A stretch of 40,000 nt of DNA from NCBI RefSeq assembly GCF_028471905.1, contig NZ_CP116902.1:3522501-3562500 (forward strand). The letters run 5' to 3'. A model generated the notes under the pieces. The model did no database searches and was not told the DNA's origin. It worked only from the letters and a program-made list of their open reading frames with translations. Position numbers and translations under genes: made by a program. Shown here piece after piece: positions 13,614 through 23,518 of this stretch. The DNA is from Aneurinibacillus uraniidurans (lineage in GTDB: Bacteria; Bacillota; Bacilli; Aneurinibacillales; Aneurinibacillaceae). Position 1 is the first letter of the stretch. Every line of letters starts with the position of its first letter.

Positions 13614-14596
13614 TTTACTTCCAGCACCTTTTTCAAAGTTTGCAGATTGTCCCGCATAAGATCGCCATAGGTTTTCCCTGCGTCAAGCTGCTCTTTTGTT
13701 ACATTCTCCAGCGTGTACAGTGTCACCGCTTCTGCACCAGATTCGCGCTGCACTGCTTGCGCTACTTTATTCTCTACAAGTCCTTCAAACGCAACATATT
13801 TAATATTATGCTGTTTTACCGTATCAATCAATTGTTTTAGCTGCTGCTGCGTTGGTTCTTGTGATGGAGAAAGTCCGGATACCGGAATTTGCTCCAGTCC
13901 ATAGCGGTTTGCCAAATACGTGAACGCTTTGTGTGATACCACCAGTTCTTTCTTGCCCGCTTTTGCAACCAGATCTTTATACTGTTGGTCGATTGCATCG
14001 AGATCAGCCGCCAGCGCCTGATAGTTTTTCTCATAATCAGCTTTATGAACCGGATCAATCTCAATGAGTGCTTTTTCAATATTTTGCGCCTGCTGCTTAG
14101 CACGCATCGGGTCTAGCCATACATGCGGGTCATATTTGCCAAGTTCATGCCCATGCTCATCTTCCTTATGACCGTCTGTCGCTGCATGTCCTTCATGATC
14201 ATCTGCAGTTGATGCAAGCAGCTGCACTCCCTGGCTCGCATCGAGCACTTTTGTCTTGGACTTGTCAAGATTCTGTCCGACTTTCTCAATCCATGCTTCA
14301 TAGCCTGCACCGTTATAAACAAACAGCTTAGCCTCGTTCAGCTCACCCAAATCTTTAGGAGATGGTTCAAAATCATGCGGCTCTGCTCCTGGGGGCACAA
14401 TACTTTTTACTTCTACATGATCTCCCCCGATTGTTTTGGCAAAACTGTACACCGGGAATAGACTTGTATATACAAGTATCTTACCTGATCCCCCCTGCGA
14501 CTCTGCTCCATTCTTTTGACCGCAGCCAACTAGAAAAAACATCAGTACCAGCATAAAAGTAGTGGTTGCCCACAAAACTTTTCTATATCCTTTCAT
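13610..14596 (-). CDS. znuA: Zinc-binding lipoprotein ZnuA
   Basis: Cluster A-I solute-binding protein of 328 aa. The lipoprotein signal ends in LVGC with lipidated Cys25. Metal ligands expected for the family are present: PPGAEPHDFEPSP, the PHVWLDP His, and the VSHKAFTYLANRYGL segment. Between the first two lies a His/Asp/Glu-rich loop (DDHEGHAATDGHKEDEHGHE) typical of zinc-specific members. First gene of the znuACB-zur operon, preceded by a consensus promoter and a Zur-box-like site. It captures Zn outside the membrane and hands it to ZnuB. Confidence 0.94.
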   Translation of the reverse strand: MKGYRKVLWATTTFMLVLMFFLVGCGQKNGAESQGGSGKILVYTSLFPVYSFAKTIGGDHVEVKSIVPPGAEPHDFEPSPKDLGELNEAKLFVYNGAGYEAWIEKVGQNLDKSKTKVLDASQGVQLLASTADDHEGHAATDGHKEDEHGHELGKYDPHVWLDPMRAKQQAQNIEKALIEIDPVHKADYEKNYQALAADLDAIDQQYKDLVAKAGKKELVVSHKAFTYLANRYGLEQIPVSGLSPSQEPTQQQLKQLIDTVKQHNIKYVAFEGLVENKVAQAVQRESGAEAVTLYTLENVTKEQLDAGKTYGDLMRDNLQTLKKVLEVK

Positions 14597-14630
14597 TTCC
14601 GACTCCTCCTTTTTTCAACTATATACAACA

Positions 14631-14690
14631 AAATAAGATACATTACGATTTATCCGTGAAAAGTATAACGGAATGAATCTGATTTGTAAA
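14631..14690 (-). promoter_or_regulatory. znu promoter with Zur-box-like operator
   Basis: On the minus strand, TTTACA (14,690-14,685), 17 bp, TATACT (14,667-14,662) make a sigma-A promoter. Just downstream, 14,631-14,651 read on the plus strand as AAATAAGATAC plus ATTACGATTT. The second half is identical to one arm of the Bacillus Zur box (AAATCGTAAT-N-ATTACGATTT); the first arm is degenerate. Placed at the transcription start, it would block the promoter when zinc is high. Confidence 0.75.
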
Positions 14691-14757
14691 CAAGCAAAAA
14701 TGACTCCATCTTCAAGCATCATCGCTATTCTCTTTGTTTGTCCTCTATCTATACATA

Positions 14758-14794
14758 AGAAAAACAGGGCCGCTATAGAACCTCAAGCCCTGTT
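14758..14794 (-). terminator. Terminator of the bd-type oxidase operon
   Basis: AACAGGGC (14,763-14,770) pairs with GCCCTGTT (14,787-14,794). The minus strand continues TTTCTTATG. Confidence 0.8.
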
Positions 14795-14819
14795 CATTCT
14801 GATTTATTTGCGCCTTACC

Positions 14820-15851
14820 TTATTGCTGGCGAAGATACTGTTTGTCTTTCATAAACATGCGCCAGAAGAAAATAAAACCCGGTGTCAAAATCGCAAACCC
14901 AACGATATAGGATGCAAACAGTGCCCGAAACGTACTCGGATGCGTAAAGCCTGACTCAATCGTCACATGCGGGTACACGATGTATGGCAAATGTGCTTTG
15001 CCGTACGCATAGCTGGCAAATAAATACTGTGCTACAATGAGCAGCACCGCCGCACGCGGCCAGCCTACCTGACCGACAGCATGACGCTTGGGCCACCAGA
15101 GTGCAGAATAGCCAAGCACAAATAAAACGATAGAGAGGCCGAGTCCCACCTGATGCTCCAGAAGACCTGCATACAACCAGTCCGCATCCCGGCGAATCGA
15201 TAGCAGCACAAGCACGGAAGCTGCAAAAGCAAGCGGGCCGTTCAACACCGCATCCCGACGATAAATCCGGTATGCTTGCGGCTCATTGGACACGTGCGAA
15301 TAATCCGCAAGCAAAAGCGAGGAGAGAAACAATGTACTCGTAACCGCAAACAGAATATAGGCCAATCCACTGAAACTAGTCAAAAGAGTACCGAGCAACA
15401 ACTGCTCTCCCCCCGCTCCCAGCGAGATGAATCCCCCTTGCGTAATCGGAAGCACCAAAATTAGCAGAGCCGGAATACAAATCCCACTGATCCCGGATAT
15501 AGTGGTCAACGTTTTTTCATAGTGACCCACACTGTGGGCAAAGACCAGAAATGCACTGCGAACAGCTAGAAACAACAAAATTAAGCTTCCCGGTATAAGC
15601 AGTACCGTACCGAGCGTAAATGTCGCTCCCGGAAAAAAGCTGACTAATCCAACCACGATCAGCACAACAAATACATTCGTCACTTCCCAGGACGGCGACA
15701 AATAGCGGTTGGCAATCTTCGTCGCACGTGTCTGTTCCTGATTACGATATACCATCGACCAAAACCCCGTACCAAAATCAATCGATGCCGCTACCGAGTA
15801 GACGAACACAAACAGCCACAATAGCGTAATTGCAATTAATTCATTCGTCAT
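14820..15851 (-). CDS. bd-type quinol oxidase subunit II (CbdB/YthB-like)
   Basis: Membrane subunit of 343 aa with about eight to nine hydrophobic segments. The N-terminal ATSIDFG-like segment (AASIDFGTGFWSMVYR) and NRYLSPSWEVTNVFVV match the CydB/CbdB family. The length fits the YthB/CbdB type of Bacillaceae. It follows the subunit I gene by 12 bp, with AAAGGGGAG ahead of the ATG, so the two form an operon. It completes a terminal oxidase that reduces oxygen with quinol electrons. Confidence 0.9.
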   Translation of the reverse strand: MTNELIAITLLWLFVFVYSVAASIDFGTGFWSMVYRNQEQTRATKIANRYLSPSWEVTNVFVVLIVVGLVSFFPGATFTLGTVLLIPGSLILLFLAVRSAFLVFAHSVGHYEKTLTTISGISGICIPALLILVLPITQGGFISLGAGGEQLLLGTLLTSFSGLAYILFAVTSTLFLSSLLLADYSHVSNEPQAYRIYRRDAVLNGPLAFAASVLVLLSIRRDADWLYAGLLEHQVGLGLSIVLFVLGYSALWWPKRHAVGQVGWPRAAVLLIVAQYLFASYAYGKAHLPYIVYPHVTIESGFTHPSTFRALFASYIVGFAILTPGFIFFWRMFMKDKQYLRQQ

Positions 15852-15863
15852 ATACTCTCCCCT

Positions 15864-17198
15864 TTACGCCGCACCAGATGCACTTAATTCATTTGTAAGT
15901 GGATGGCGGCGGAAATAGTAGCGCAGCACAAGAATTGTCGCGACAGCTAGGATGACGTACACGATGACAAAAAGCATAAATAACAGCCCAATATTGCTAG
16001 AGCGAGTCATCGAGTCCGCCGTCAGCATTACCCGGTACAATACCCATGGCTGGCGACCTGTACAGGCAAAAATCCAGCCAAATTCAATGCCGATCATGGC
16101 AAGAGGTCCTGATGCAATAAAGATCGCCATCAACCAGCGCGGAAACATCTCCCGCTTCAGCCCATGCCGCCAGAAGAACCCGGCTAGTGACAACACAATG
16201 AGCAAGCTACCAATCATGACCATAACATTAAATAACGTATGAATGTAGAGCGGCGGCCAGGTAGCTTCAGGAAACTCATTCAACCCCTTTACCTCCGTGT
16301 CGAATCGATTGCCTGCTAAGAAACTGAGCATCCATGGCATTTCAATCCCGTACTTCACCCTCTGCGCTTCTCGATCGGTATATCCGAAAAGAGTTAGCGG
16401 TGCATACCGCTGTGTTTCAAATAATCCTTCCGCCGCGGCCAGCTTCTCAGGCTGGTGCTTATGCAGCGACTGCGCTGATTCATGCCCGTTCAGCGCTGTT
16501 AGCAACGAGAATATGCCCCCGAGAGCAAGCGATAACATGAGCGCTTTACGATGAAACGTAAACTCTGCTACAATCCCTCGCTTTTTCAGCATTTTATATG
16601 CCGCTGTAGATGCAACCGCAAATGCTCCCGTCATATACGCCGAGAACCACACATGCACCGCACTCACTGCGAACGTTGGGTTAAAAAAGCCTTTCCACGG
16701 GTCAACATCGACGACCGCTCCATTCTCAATCCGAAAGCCTGTTGGCGTTCCTTCAAACGTATGGACATTCGTAATCAGCACAGCCGAGGCCAGCGCCCCA
16801 ATTGCTACTAATGTAACTGTTGTAATACGCATCGAACTTGTAAGTCGGTCATACGCATACACATAAATCGACATGAATAACGCTTCCAGCAAGAACGCAA
16901 AAATTTCAATCTGAAAAGGAAGCGCAATTACTTTCCCGACAATCTCCATAAACCCCGGCCATAAGAGCGACAACTGTACGCCGGCAATCGTACCTGATGG
17001 AATCCCGACACCAAGCAGAATTGCAACCACCTTCGTCCAGCGTCGTGCCATAATGTTATAATCTTTATCCTTGCGCCACCGCGCCATCAGCTCCGCTGTC
17101 AGAATCATAAATGGCAAGCCAACACCGAGCGTGGCAAAAATAATATGGAAAGCCATTGTCGTACCAAACATCGCACGAGCTAATTGAAGATCATCCAT
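15864..17198 (-). CDS. bd-type quinol oxidase subunit I, short Q-loop (CbdA/YthA-like)
   Basis: Haem-bearing subunit of 444 aa. The ATG at 17,198 has GGGAG 6 nt upstream; a further in-frame start 33 bp up lacks this. Conserved elements: LARAMFGTTMAFHIIFATLG with the haem ligand His18, PFQIEIFAFLLEALFMSIYVYAYDRL with acidic haem-site residues, and GRQPWVLYRVMLTAD. It is about 75 aa shorter than Escherichia coli CydA, missing the long Q-loop insertion, as in CbdA of Geobacillus and YthA of Bacillus. High-affinity or cyanide-tolerant respiration is therefore likely. No cydCD genes are linked here. Confidence 0.9.
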   Translation of the reverse strand: MDDLQLARAMFGTTMAFHIIFATLGVGLPFMILTAELMARWRKDKDYNIMARRWTKVVAILLGVGIPSGTIAGVQLSLLWPGFMEIVGKVIALPFQIEIFAFLLEALFMSIYVYAYDRLTSSMRITTVTLVAIGALASAVLITNVHTFEGTPTGFRIENGAVVDVDPWKGFFNPTFAVSAVHVWFSAYMTGAFAVASTAAYKMLKKRGIVAEFTFHRKALMLSLALGGIFSLLTALNGHESAQSLHKHQPEKLAAAEGLFETQRYAPLTLFGYTDREAQRVKYGIEMPWMLSFLAGNRFDTEVKGLNEFPEATWPPLYIHTLFNVMVMIGSLLIVLSLAGFFWRHGLKREMFPRWLMAIFIASGPLAMIGIEFGWIFACTGRQPWVLYRVMLTADSMTRSSNIGLLFMLFVIVYVILAVATILVLRYYFRRHPLTNELSASGAA

Positions 17199-17298
17199 AT
17201 TTATCTCCCCCTTTACTTTCCGATACTGCATACATGGTTTAGTATTTTACAGGAACTACTAAAGTATCCAGAATGCCGAACAGCACAATCTCCATGTT

Positions 17299-17327
17299 TT
17301 GCGTAATTCGCAGGTGGAATGTACAAT
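17299..17327 (+). promoter_or_regulatory. Promoter of the 81-aa gene
   Basis: TTGCGT (17,299-17,304), 17 bp, TACAAT (17,322-17,327), 38 bp before the ATG. Confidence 0.65.
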
Positions 17328-17365
17328 AGAAGCATTCGGCATAACAAAAATAGGGGGATCACCAT

Positions 17366-17611
17366 ATGAACGCAGAACAAATTCAATTTTTCAAGCAAAT
17401 GTTTGAGAATGCACTCCAGTTACCGGAGAAAGAACAACTAGTCCTGCTAGAAGGCATGGCAAACCAAGCAAAACAATTTGTGCAAAACAACAGTGATTTT
17501 CAAATGACACCGGAGCTTATGATGGAGATGATGGCGATGTTCTCCAAACTCTCTCCTGCTATGCAAGAAAAAGTAAAAGAAATAATCACTCCGTTTATGA
17601 AAGGCATATAA
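17366..17611 (+). CDS. Unrecognised 81-aa Met/Gln-rich helical protein
   Basis: A small soluble protein with GGGGG about 8 nt ahead of the ATG and its own promoter and terminator. It is all-helical: MNAEQIQFFKQMFENALQLP, then a Gln/Asn-rich linker, then MTPELMMEMMAMFSKLSPAM and an amphipathic end with KVKEIITPFMKGI. It has about a dozen Met residues and no Cys. No family is recognised. It lies between the oxidase operon (divergent) and an unrelated 110-aa gene (convergent). Certain to be a gene on signals; function unknown. Confidence 0.8.
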   Translation: MNAEQIQFFKQMFENALQLPEKEQLVLLEGMANQAKQFVQNNSDFQMTPELMMEMMAMFSKLSPAMQEKVKEIITPFMKGI

Positions 17612-17616
17612 GCACA

Positions 17617-17657
17617 AAAAAACCGCACAGCTGCTAGAAAAACAGCGTGCGGCTTTT
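17617..17657. terminator. Bidirectional terminator
   Basis: CCGCAC (17,623-17,628) plus GCTG pair with CAGC plus GTGCGG (17,643-17,652), leaving one bulged A. Runs of A and T on the two sides let it serve both the 81-aa gene and the convergent 110-aa gene. Confidence 0.88.
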
Positions 17658-17680
17658 ATTTTCCTTCCAACAAATAGCGT

Positions 17681-18013
17681 CTAACTACCGACACGCTCAT
17701 CTGTTTTCGTGAATACCCGCTCCAACAAGTAAGCTGCATACGGATGCCTGTAATTTACCTCGTGTTCTAGCCGGTACAGCTGACTCCAGAGCGAATTGTA
17801 TATAGACCGATATCGATTCGGGATCTCTTTCTGAAAACAGGCCTGCATATGAACAAGACGCCATTTAATGTAGGTCCGTTCTTCTTGCGTATTTTGTATC
17901 TCGCCCATGTCCATTCGTACAATCCGCTCATTCGCCTCATGGAATAATGTTTCTGCCATCTCATCGAAGCTTGCAAAGTTCCTGCCCTCAAAAATATAAC
18001 CGAAATCGTTCAT
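17681..18013 (-). CDS. Unrecognised 110-aa protein
   Basis: AAGGAG stands ahead of the ATG at 18,013. Soluble, charged, mostly helical protein: MNDFGYIFEGRNFASFDEMA, then FHEANERIVRMDMGEIQNTQ, then aromatic helices with YNSLWSQLYRLEHEVNYRHP and YAAYLLERVFTK. It contains no clear motif; the two Arg/Tyr-rich helices may make a helical bundle. It shares a terminator with the convergent 81-aa gene and lies downstream of the sigma-54 regulator on the same strand, with 167 bp between and no clear terminator there. Confidence 0.75.
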   Translation of the reverse strand: MNDFGYIFEGRNFASFDEMAETLFHEANERIVRMDMGEIQNTQEERTYIKWRLVHMQACFQKEIPNRYRSIYNSLWSQLYRLEHEVNYRHPYAAYLLERVFTKTDERVGS

Positions 18014-18180
18014 CTCTTTATCTCCTTGCAGATTGCTCTTCTATCATTGTGTTAGCAATATGCTTATGCAACAAACCAAAATATATCGCATCTGCTTAGC
18101 AAGTTAAAGAAACAAACGATCTCATATCGTTACATAAATCGACACTTCTATAAAATTAAGTCTTAGGTCACATGCTTTAT

Positions 18181-20316
18181 TCACGCTCGAAGTCCCGCTT
18201 GCTTCTGAAGAATTTTTTGGTACTTGCGACTTACGGACGATTGGCTAATTCCAAGTGCCCGAGCCGCCATGGTGGTTGTTTTGTACCGTTCCATTGCCAG
18301 AATGATTAGCTGCTCCTCCACATCATCAAGCGCCTCTTGAAGCGGAATGAGACTCGTAATAATCGGACGCACTTTAACTGCAGCCCGCTTCCACTGCAGA
18401 AACTGATTCACATGCTCCCCTGCAATGATTTCATCCTCAGTAGTTACGACCGCGCGTTCAATAATATTTTGCAATTCCCGTACATTCCCCGGCCACGAAT
18501 ACACTTCCAGCAAATTAAGTGCATCTGGACTAAGCTGAATGTCACGTCCGTGCGCCTCATTCAGCCGCTGCAGAAATGAATACGCCAGCACCGGAATATC
18601 TTCCGGCCGCTCCCGTAACGGTGGGATATGAATCGGAATGACATTCAGACGATAAAACAGATCTTCGCGGAATTTGCGCTCTTCTACGAGTTTCTCCAGG
18701 TTTTTATTCGTTGCCGCTACAATTTGTACATCAATCGGAATCGGCTGTGTGCTGCCAACTGGGATGACTTCTCGCTCCTGTAGAACACGCAGGAGCTTCA
18801 CTTGCAACGACAGCGGCATTTCTCCAATCTCATCAAGGAACAGTACCCCTTTATCTGCCTTCTGGAAATAGCCCACCTTGCCTTTCGGGTCAGCTCCCGT
18901 GAACGCTCCCTTCTCATACCCAAACAATTCGCTTTCCAGCAAGTGTTCAGGGATCGCACCACAATTTATTTTCAAGAATGGCTCATTCGCACGAGAACCA
19001 AGCTGGTGAATTGCTTTGGCAAAAACTTCTTTCCCTACTCCCGATTCTCCCGTCAGCAATACCGTAGAAGAGAAACGAGCAATTTTTTCAATTTCTCGTA
19101 TAATCCGGTCAATCTTCGGACTACAGTACACAACACTTCGATTCAGCGTATGGCGGCTCTTTAAGCTCTCTAGCTCTTCCTTATACTGCCGCGACAGCTT
19201 CTTCATCTCCCGCAGCTCCGACTTAAGACGGGTCGTCTCGGTAATATCCCGCGATGCGATTACGATACGCTCGATGTTCCCATCTTCATCAAAAATCGGA
19301 TTGCCCACTGCGAGCATTTTGCGTCCATTCTCCATATCTTGAATGATCGAGACCTTCCGCTTGCGTTCTAAGACCAGCCGAGTAACAGACGGATTGAACG
19401 TCCCTTGATCTTCCATCTCCAGCACATTTTTGCCAACGAGACTCCCGGTACCAAGGTCGTTTGCCGCCTGTGCATGCAGCGTATTATTATCGCTAAAGCG
19501 AATCAATTCCCCTTTATGATTGACGACGAGAATCTCGTCATAAATGGTCGATAAAATCGCTTTCAAATCTTTATTCAAGTTTTTCACATAGTCAAGTTCC
19601 ATAACCATGTCTTCGATCATCGGCAAATCCTGAACGACGATCACAATACCCTTCACCTCGTGATCAACGCTCAGAATCGGACTATAGTCGGCCAGAATCC
19701 CCATCTCTTGTGTTACATGAAGCTGATTGAGAATTGCTTTCCCATTTGATAGCACGTATGAGATCTGTTCTGCCCCGAAAATATCGGTGGCCCGTCGGCT
19801 CGGCAGTTTCTGTCCTTCGCACCGGATCATACGCAGACCGGCATCATTATGATTAATAATGTCTCCCTGCTTATCCACTACAAAAATCCCCATCGGAATT
19901 GAAGCCAGGATGGTGCGGAACAAATCGATGTTATGGTCATCCTGTCGCAGAAGCTCAATCAGAATATCTTCCCGCTGCAAGTAGCCACATACTTCATCAT
20001 GATGATTTCTTACAATGACAATTTCTTCTCCAAGCAGCTTGAACACATCAGATACGGCCACATCACAGTACACATGGCAGGCGAAATGAATCGGAACGAT
20101 GTTCGCATGCAGAAGGGTAAGTGGTTCAGCGTCCATATCTGATTCAGTCTCAATCACCACATCATGCGCCCGTACATAGCCCAGCAGTTTTTCTTTGTTC
20201 TTAACAAACAATACAGGTTCATGTAACTCGTCGAATGTTTTCTGTGCCTGCACGAGCGTCGTATCGATGGAAACCGTATGAATGTTGCGTATATTCTCCT
20301 CAGTAAACACCAGCAT
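18181..20316 (-). CDS. Sigma-54 enhancer-binding regulator (CBS-PAS-PAS-AAA-Fis)
   Basis: Transcription activator of 711 aa. ATG at 20,316 with AAAGGAGG 7 nt upstream. Domains: a CBS-like pair at about 1-125 (DTTLVQAQKTFDEL and AVSDVFKLLGEEI units), PAS at about 135-235, PAS at about 250-365, a linker helix, and the AAA+ core at about 385-640. The core has Walker A GESGVGKE (423-430), the sigma-54 contact loop GAFTGA (470-475), Walker B VLFLDE (491-496) and the arginine-finger region LFYRLNV. A Fis-type helix-turn-helix lies at about 675-700 (TTTMAARALGISQSSVSRKY). All motifs for opening sigma-54 promoters are intact. It lies beside putrescine/GABA and glutamate genes that carry sigma-54 promoters, so it is their likely activator. 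The CBS pair could sense an adenine nucleotide and the PAS domains a metabolite; these ligands are inference. Confidence 0.93.
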   Translation of the reverse strand: MLVFTEENIRNIHTVSIDTTLVQAQKTFDELHEPVLFVKNKEKLLGYVRAHDVVIETESDMDAEPLTLLHANIVPIHFACHVYCDVAVSDVFKLLGEEIVIVRNHHDEVCGYLQREDILIELLRQDDHNIDLFRTILASIPMGIFVVDKQGDIINHNDAGLRMIRCEGQKLPSRRATDIFGAEQISYVLSNGKAILNQLHVTQEMGILADYSPILSVDHEVKGIVIVVQDLPMIEDMVMELDYVKNLNKDLKAILSTIYDEILVVNHKGELIRFSDNNTLHAQAANDLGTGSLVGKNVLEMEDQGTFNPSVTRLVLERKRKVSIIQDMENGRKMLAVGNPIFDEDGNIERIVIASRDITETTRLKSELREMKKLSRQYKEELESLKSRHTLNRSVVYCSPKIDRIIREIEKIARFSSTVLLTGESGVGKEVFAKAIHQLGSRANEPFLKINCGAIPEHLLESELFGYEKGAFTGADPKGKVGYFQKADKGVLFLDEIGEMPLSLQVKLLRVLQEREVIPVGSTQPIPIDVQIVAATNKNLEKLVEERKFREDLFYRLNVIPIHIPPLRERPEDIPVLAYSFLQRLNEAHGRDIQLSPDALNLLEVYSWPGNVRELQNIIERAVVTTEDEIIAGEHVNQFLQWKRAAVKVRPIITSLIPLQEALDDVEEQLIILAMERYKTTTMAARALGISQSSVSRKYQKILQKQAGLRA

Positions 20317-20366
20317 GTCCCGGCCTCCTTTCCAAGCAAACGGTTTTCTTCCATTATACACAAATT

Positions 20367-20410
20367 AAAAAGGCAGGAGAGCCATCAACCCCCCTCTCCT
20401 GCCTTTTTTT
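20367..20410 (-). terminator. Terminator of the aldehyde dehydrogenase/aminotransferase operon
   Basis: AGGCAGGAGAG (20,371-20,381) pairs with CTCTCCTGCCT (20,394-20,404), 11 bp, extended by A-run/T-run pairs. On the minus strand TTTTAATTT follows. Confidence 0.85.
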
Positions 20411-20420
20411 CTATTGGAAA

Positions 20421-21809
<1,389 letters not shown>

Positions 21810-21838
21810 TTATATTTTGATTTTGATTTTGATTTGTA

Positions 21839-23314
21839 TTAGTTTTCAAACCAACCGATCGGCTCTACGTTCAGGTTGATGTTGATTTGCTTCACTTCGG
21901 TATATTCTTCAAAGCCAAATGTTCCAAGCTCACGTCCAATACCACTTTGCTTGTAGCCACCCCATGGCGCTTCATTATATGTCGGGTGGTAGCTGTTAAT
22001 CCATGTAATACCGGCACGCAGCTTGCGAATGACGCGCTGTGCTTTCGCGCCATCACTTGTGAATACACCGCCTGCAAGACCGTATACCGTGTCATTTGCG
22101 AGCTTGATCGCGTCCGCTTCATCCTTGAACGTCTGGACAACAAGGACCGGTCCGAAAATCTCTTCTTTTACAATCCGCATATCTGGTGTTGTATTAGTGA
22201 AAATTGTCGGCGCTACGAAGTTACCGTTTGCCAGTTCTCCGTCTGTCAGACGCTCCCCACCACATGCAAGCGTTGCGCCTTCCTGTTTGCCAATTTCGAT
22301 GTAGCCAAGCACTTTTTCCATGTGGACTTTCGATACGAGCGGCCCCATCTCTGTGCCTTCTGCTTGACCAGGTCCCACCTTAATTTTCTTCGCACGTTCT
22401 ACAAGCGCTTCCACAAATCTGTCATGAATGCTTTCTTCTAATAGAAGGCGAGAACCGGCTGAGCATACCTGACCCTGATTCGCAAAAATTGCAAACAATG
22501 CATAATCGACTGCTGTGTCAAAATCAGCATCTGCGAATACGATATTTGGAGATTTACCACCAAGTTCAAGTGAGATTTTCTTCAGGTTACCTGTTGCCGC
22601 TTTCATAATGGTGCGACCCGTTGCCGTACCGCCCGTAAATGCTACTTTATCTACATCATGGTTGGACGCGATCTCCTGACCAACTGTCGGGCCTGCACCA
22701 AGTACGAGATTCGCAACCCCAGCAGGAACACCTACTTCATCAATGATGCTAAACAGGCGAATCGCAGTAAGCGGTGTCACTTCTGATGGCTTAAATACAA
22801 CCGCGTTACCAGCTGCAAGTGCTGGAGCAAGCTTCCAAGCTGACATTAGAAGCGGATAGTTCCACGGAATGATTTGGCCGCACACCCCGATCGGTTCCCG
22901 AACGACCATGGCCTGCATCGGATCAGCCACTTCATATGTCTGACCGTGCGGCTTTGTAGCCAGCCCTGCATAATAGCGGAAGCATGCAACGGCATCTGCC
23001 ACATCGAATTCTGCTTCACGTAGTGGCTTACCATTATCGTCTGTTTCAAGTGCCGCAAATTCTGCTGCACGTGCTTCCAGCTTATTCGCAATTTCAAACA
23101 GGAGACGGGCCCGTTCGCTTGCTGGTGTGTCCCACCAACCACCTTCGTAGAATGCATATTTTGCTGCTGCAATCGCACGGCGAGTATCCTCTTCATTTCC
23201 TTCTGTTACTACTGCGATCACTTCACCCGTTGCCGGATTGAGTACTTCGCGAGTTTCTCCACTTGCTGCGTTAACCCACTCTCCATTGATGTACATCTGC
23301 AAAACGTCTGCCAT
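21839..23314 (-). CDS. NAD-dependent aldehyde dehydrogenase, probably for 4-aminobutyraldehyde
   Basis: ALDH superfamily enzyme of 491 aa. ATG at 23,314 with GGGAG 8 nt upstream. Motifs: IPWNYPLLMSAWK (cofactor entry), FKPSEVTPL, FTGGTATGR (nucleotide fold), LELGGKSPNIV with the general base Glu250, GQVCSAGSR with nucleophile Cys284, and EEIFGPVL. The sequence class is that of betaine and gamma-aminobutyraldehyde dehydrogenases. Being first in an operon with the putrescine aminotransferase, oxidation of 4-aminobutyraldehyde to GABA is the best guess. Betaine aldehyde remains possible, since the two cannot be told apart by eye. Confidence 0.88.
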   Translation of the reverse strand: MADVLQMYINGEWVNAASGETREVLNPATGEVIAVVTEGNEEDTRRAIAAAKYAFYEGGWWDTPASERARLLFEIANKLEARAAEFAALETDDNGKPLREAEFDVADAVACFRYYAGLATKPHGQTYEVADPMQAMVVREPIGVCGQIIPWNYPLLMSAWKLAPALAAGNAVVFKPSEVTPLTAIRLFSIIDEVGVPAGVANLVLGAGPTVGQEIASNHDVDKVAFTGGTATGRTIMKAATGNLKKISLELGGKSPNIVFADADFDTAVDYALFAIFANQGQVCSAGSRLLLEESIHDRFVEALVERAKKIKVGPGQAEGTEMGPLVSKVHMEKVLGYIEIGKQEGATLACGGERLTDGELANGNFVAPTIFTNTTPDMRIVKEEIFGPVLVVQTFKDEADAIKLANDTVYGLAGGVFTSDGAKAQRVIRKLRAGITWINSYHPTYNEAPWGGYKQSGIGRELGTFGFEEYTEVKQININLNVEPIGWFEN

Positions 23315-23370
23315 GTTTTCATCTCCCTTGCACAAGTTCATGATGCTTATTCAGCTTTGCACATTTATTA

Positions 23371-23386
23371 TGCAAGTGTGATGCCA
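23371..23386 (-). promoter_or_regulatory. Sigma-54 promoter of the aldehyde dehydrogenase/patA operon
   Basis: On the minus strand TGGCAT-CACAC-TTGCA: -24 and -12 elements with exact spacing, 57 bp before the ATG. Consensus TGGCAC-N5-TTGCW with one change. Confidence 0.88.
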
Positions 23387-23518
23387 AACACATCGTATTT
23401 GTGATGATCTGTGATATTTCGCGCTTTTTCTACCCACTTAGCTTTTTATCACTTTTAAATATTTCGTTTTTTCTATGCAAATATGAATAATCCTATTCAA
23501 AATGTAATATTGTGTCGA

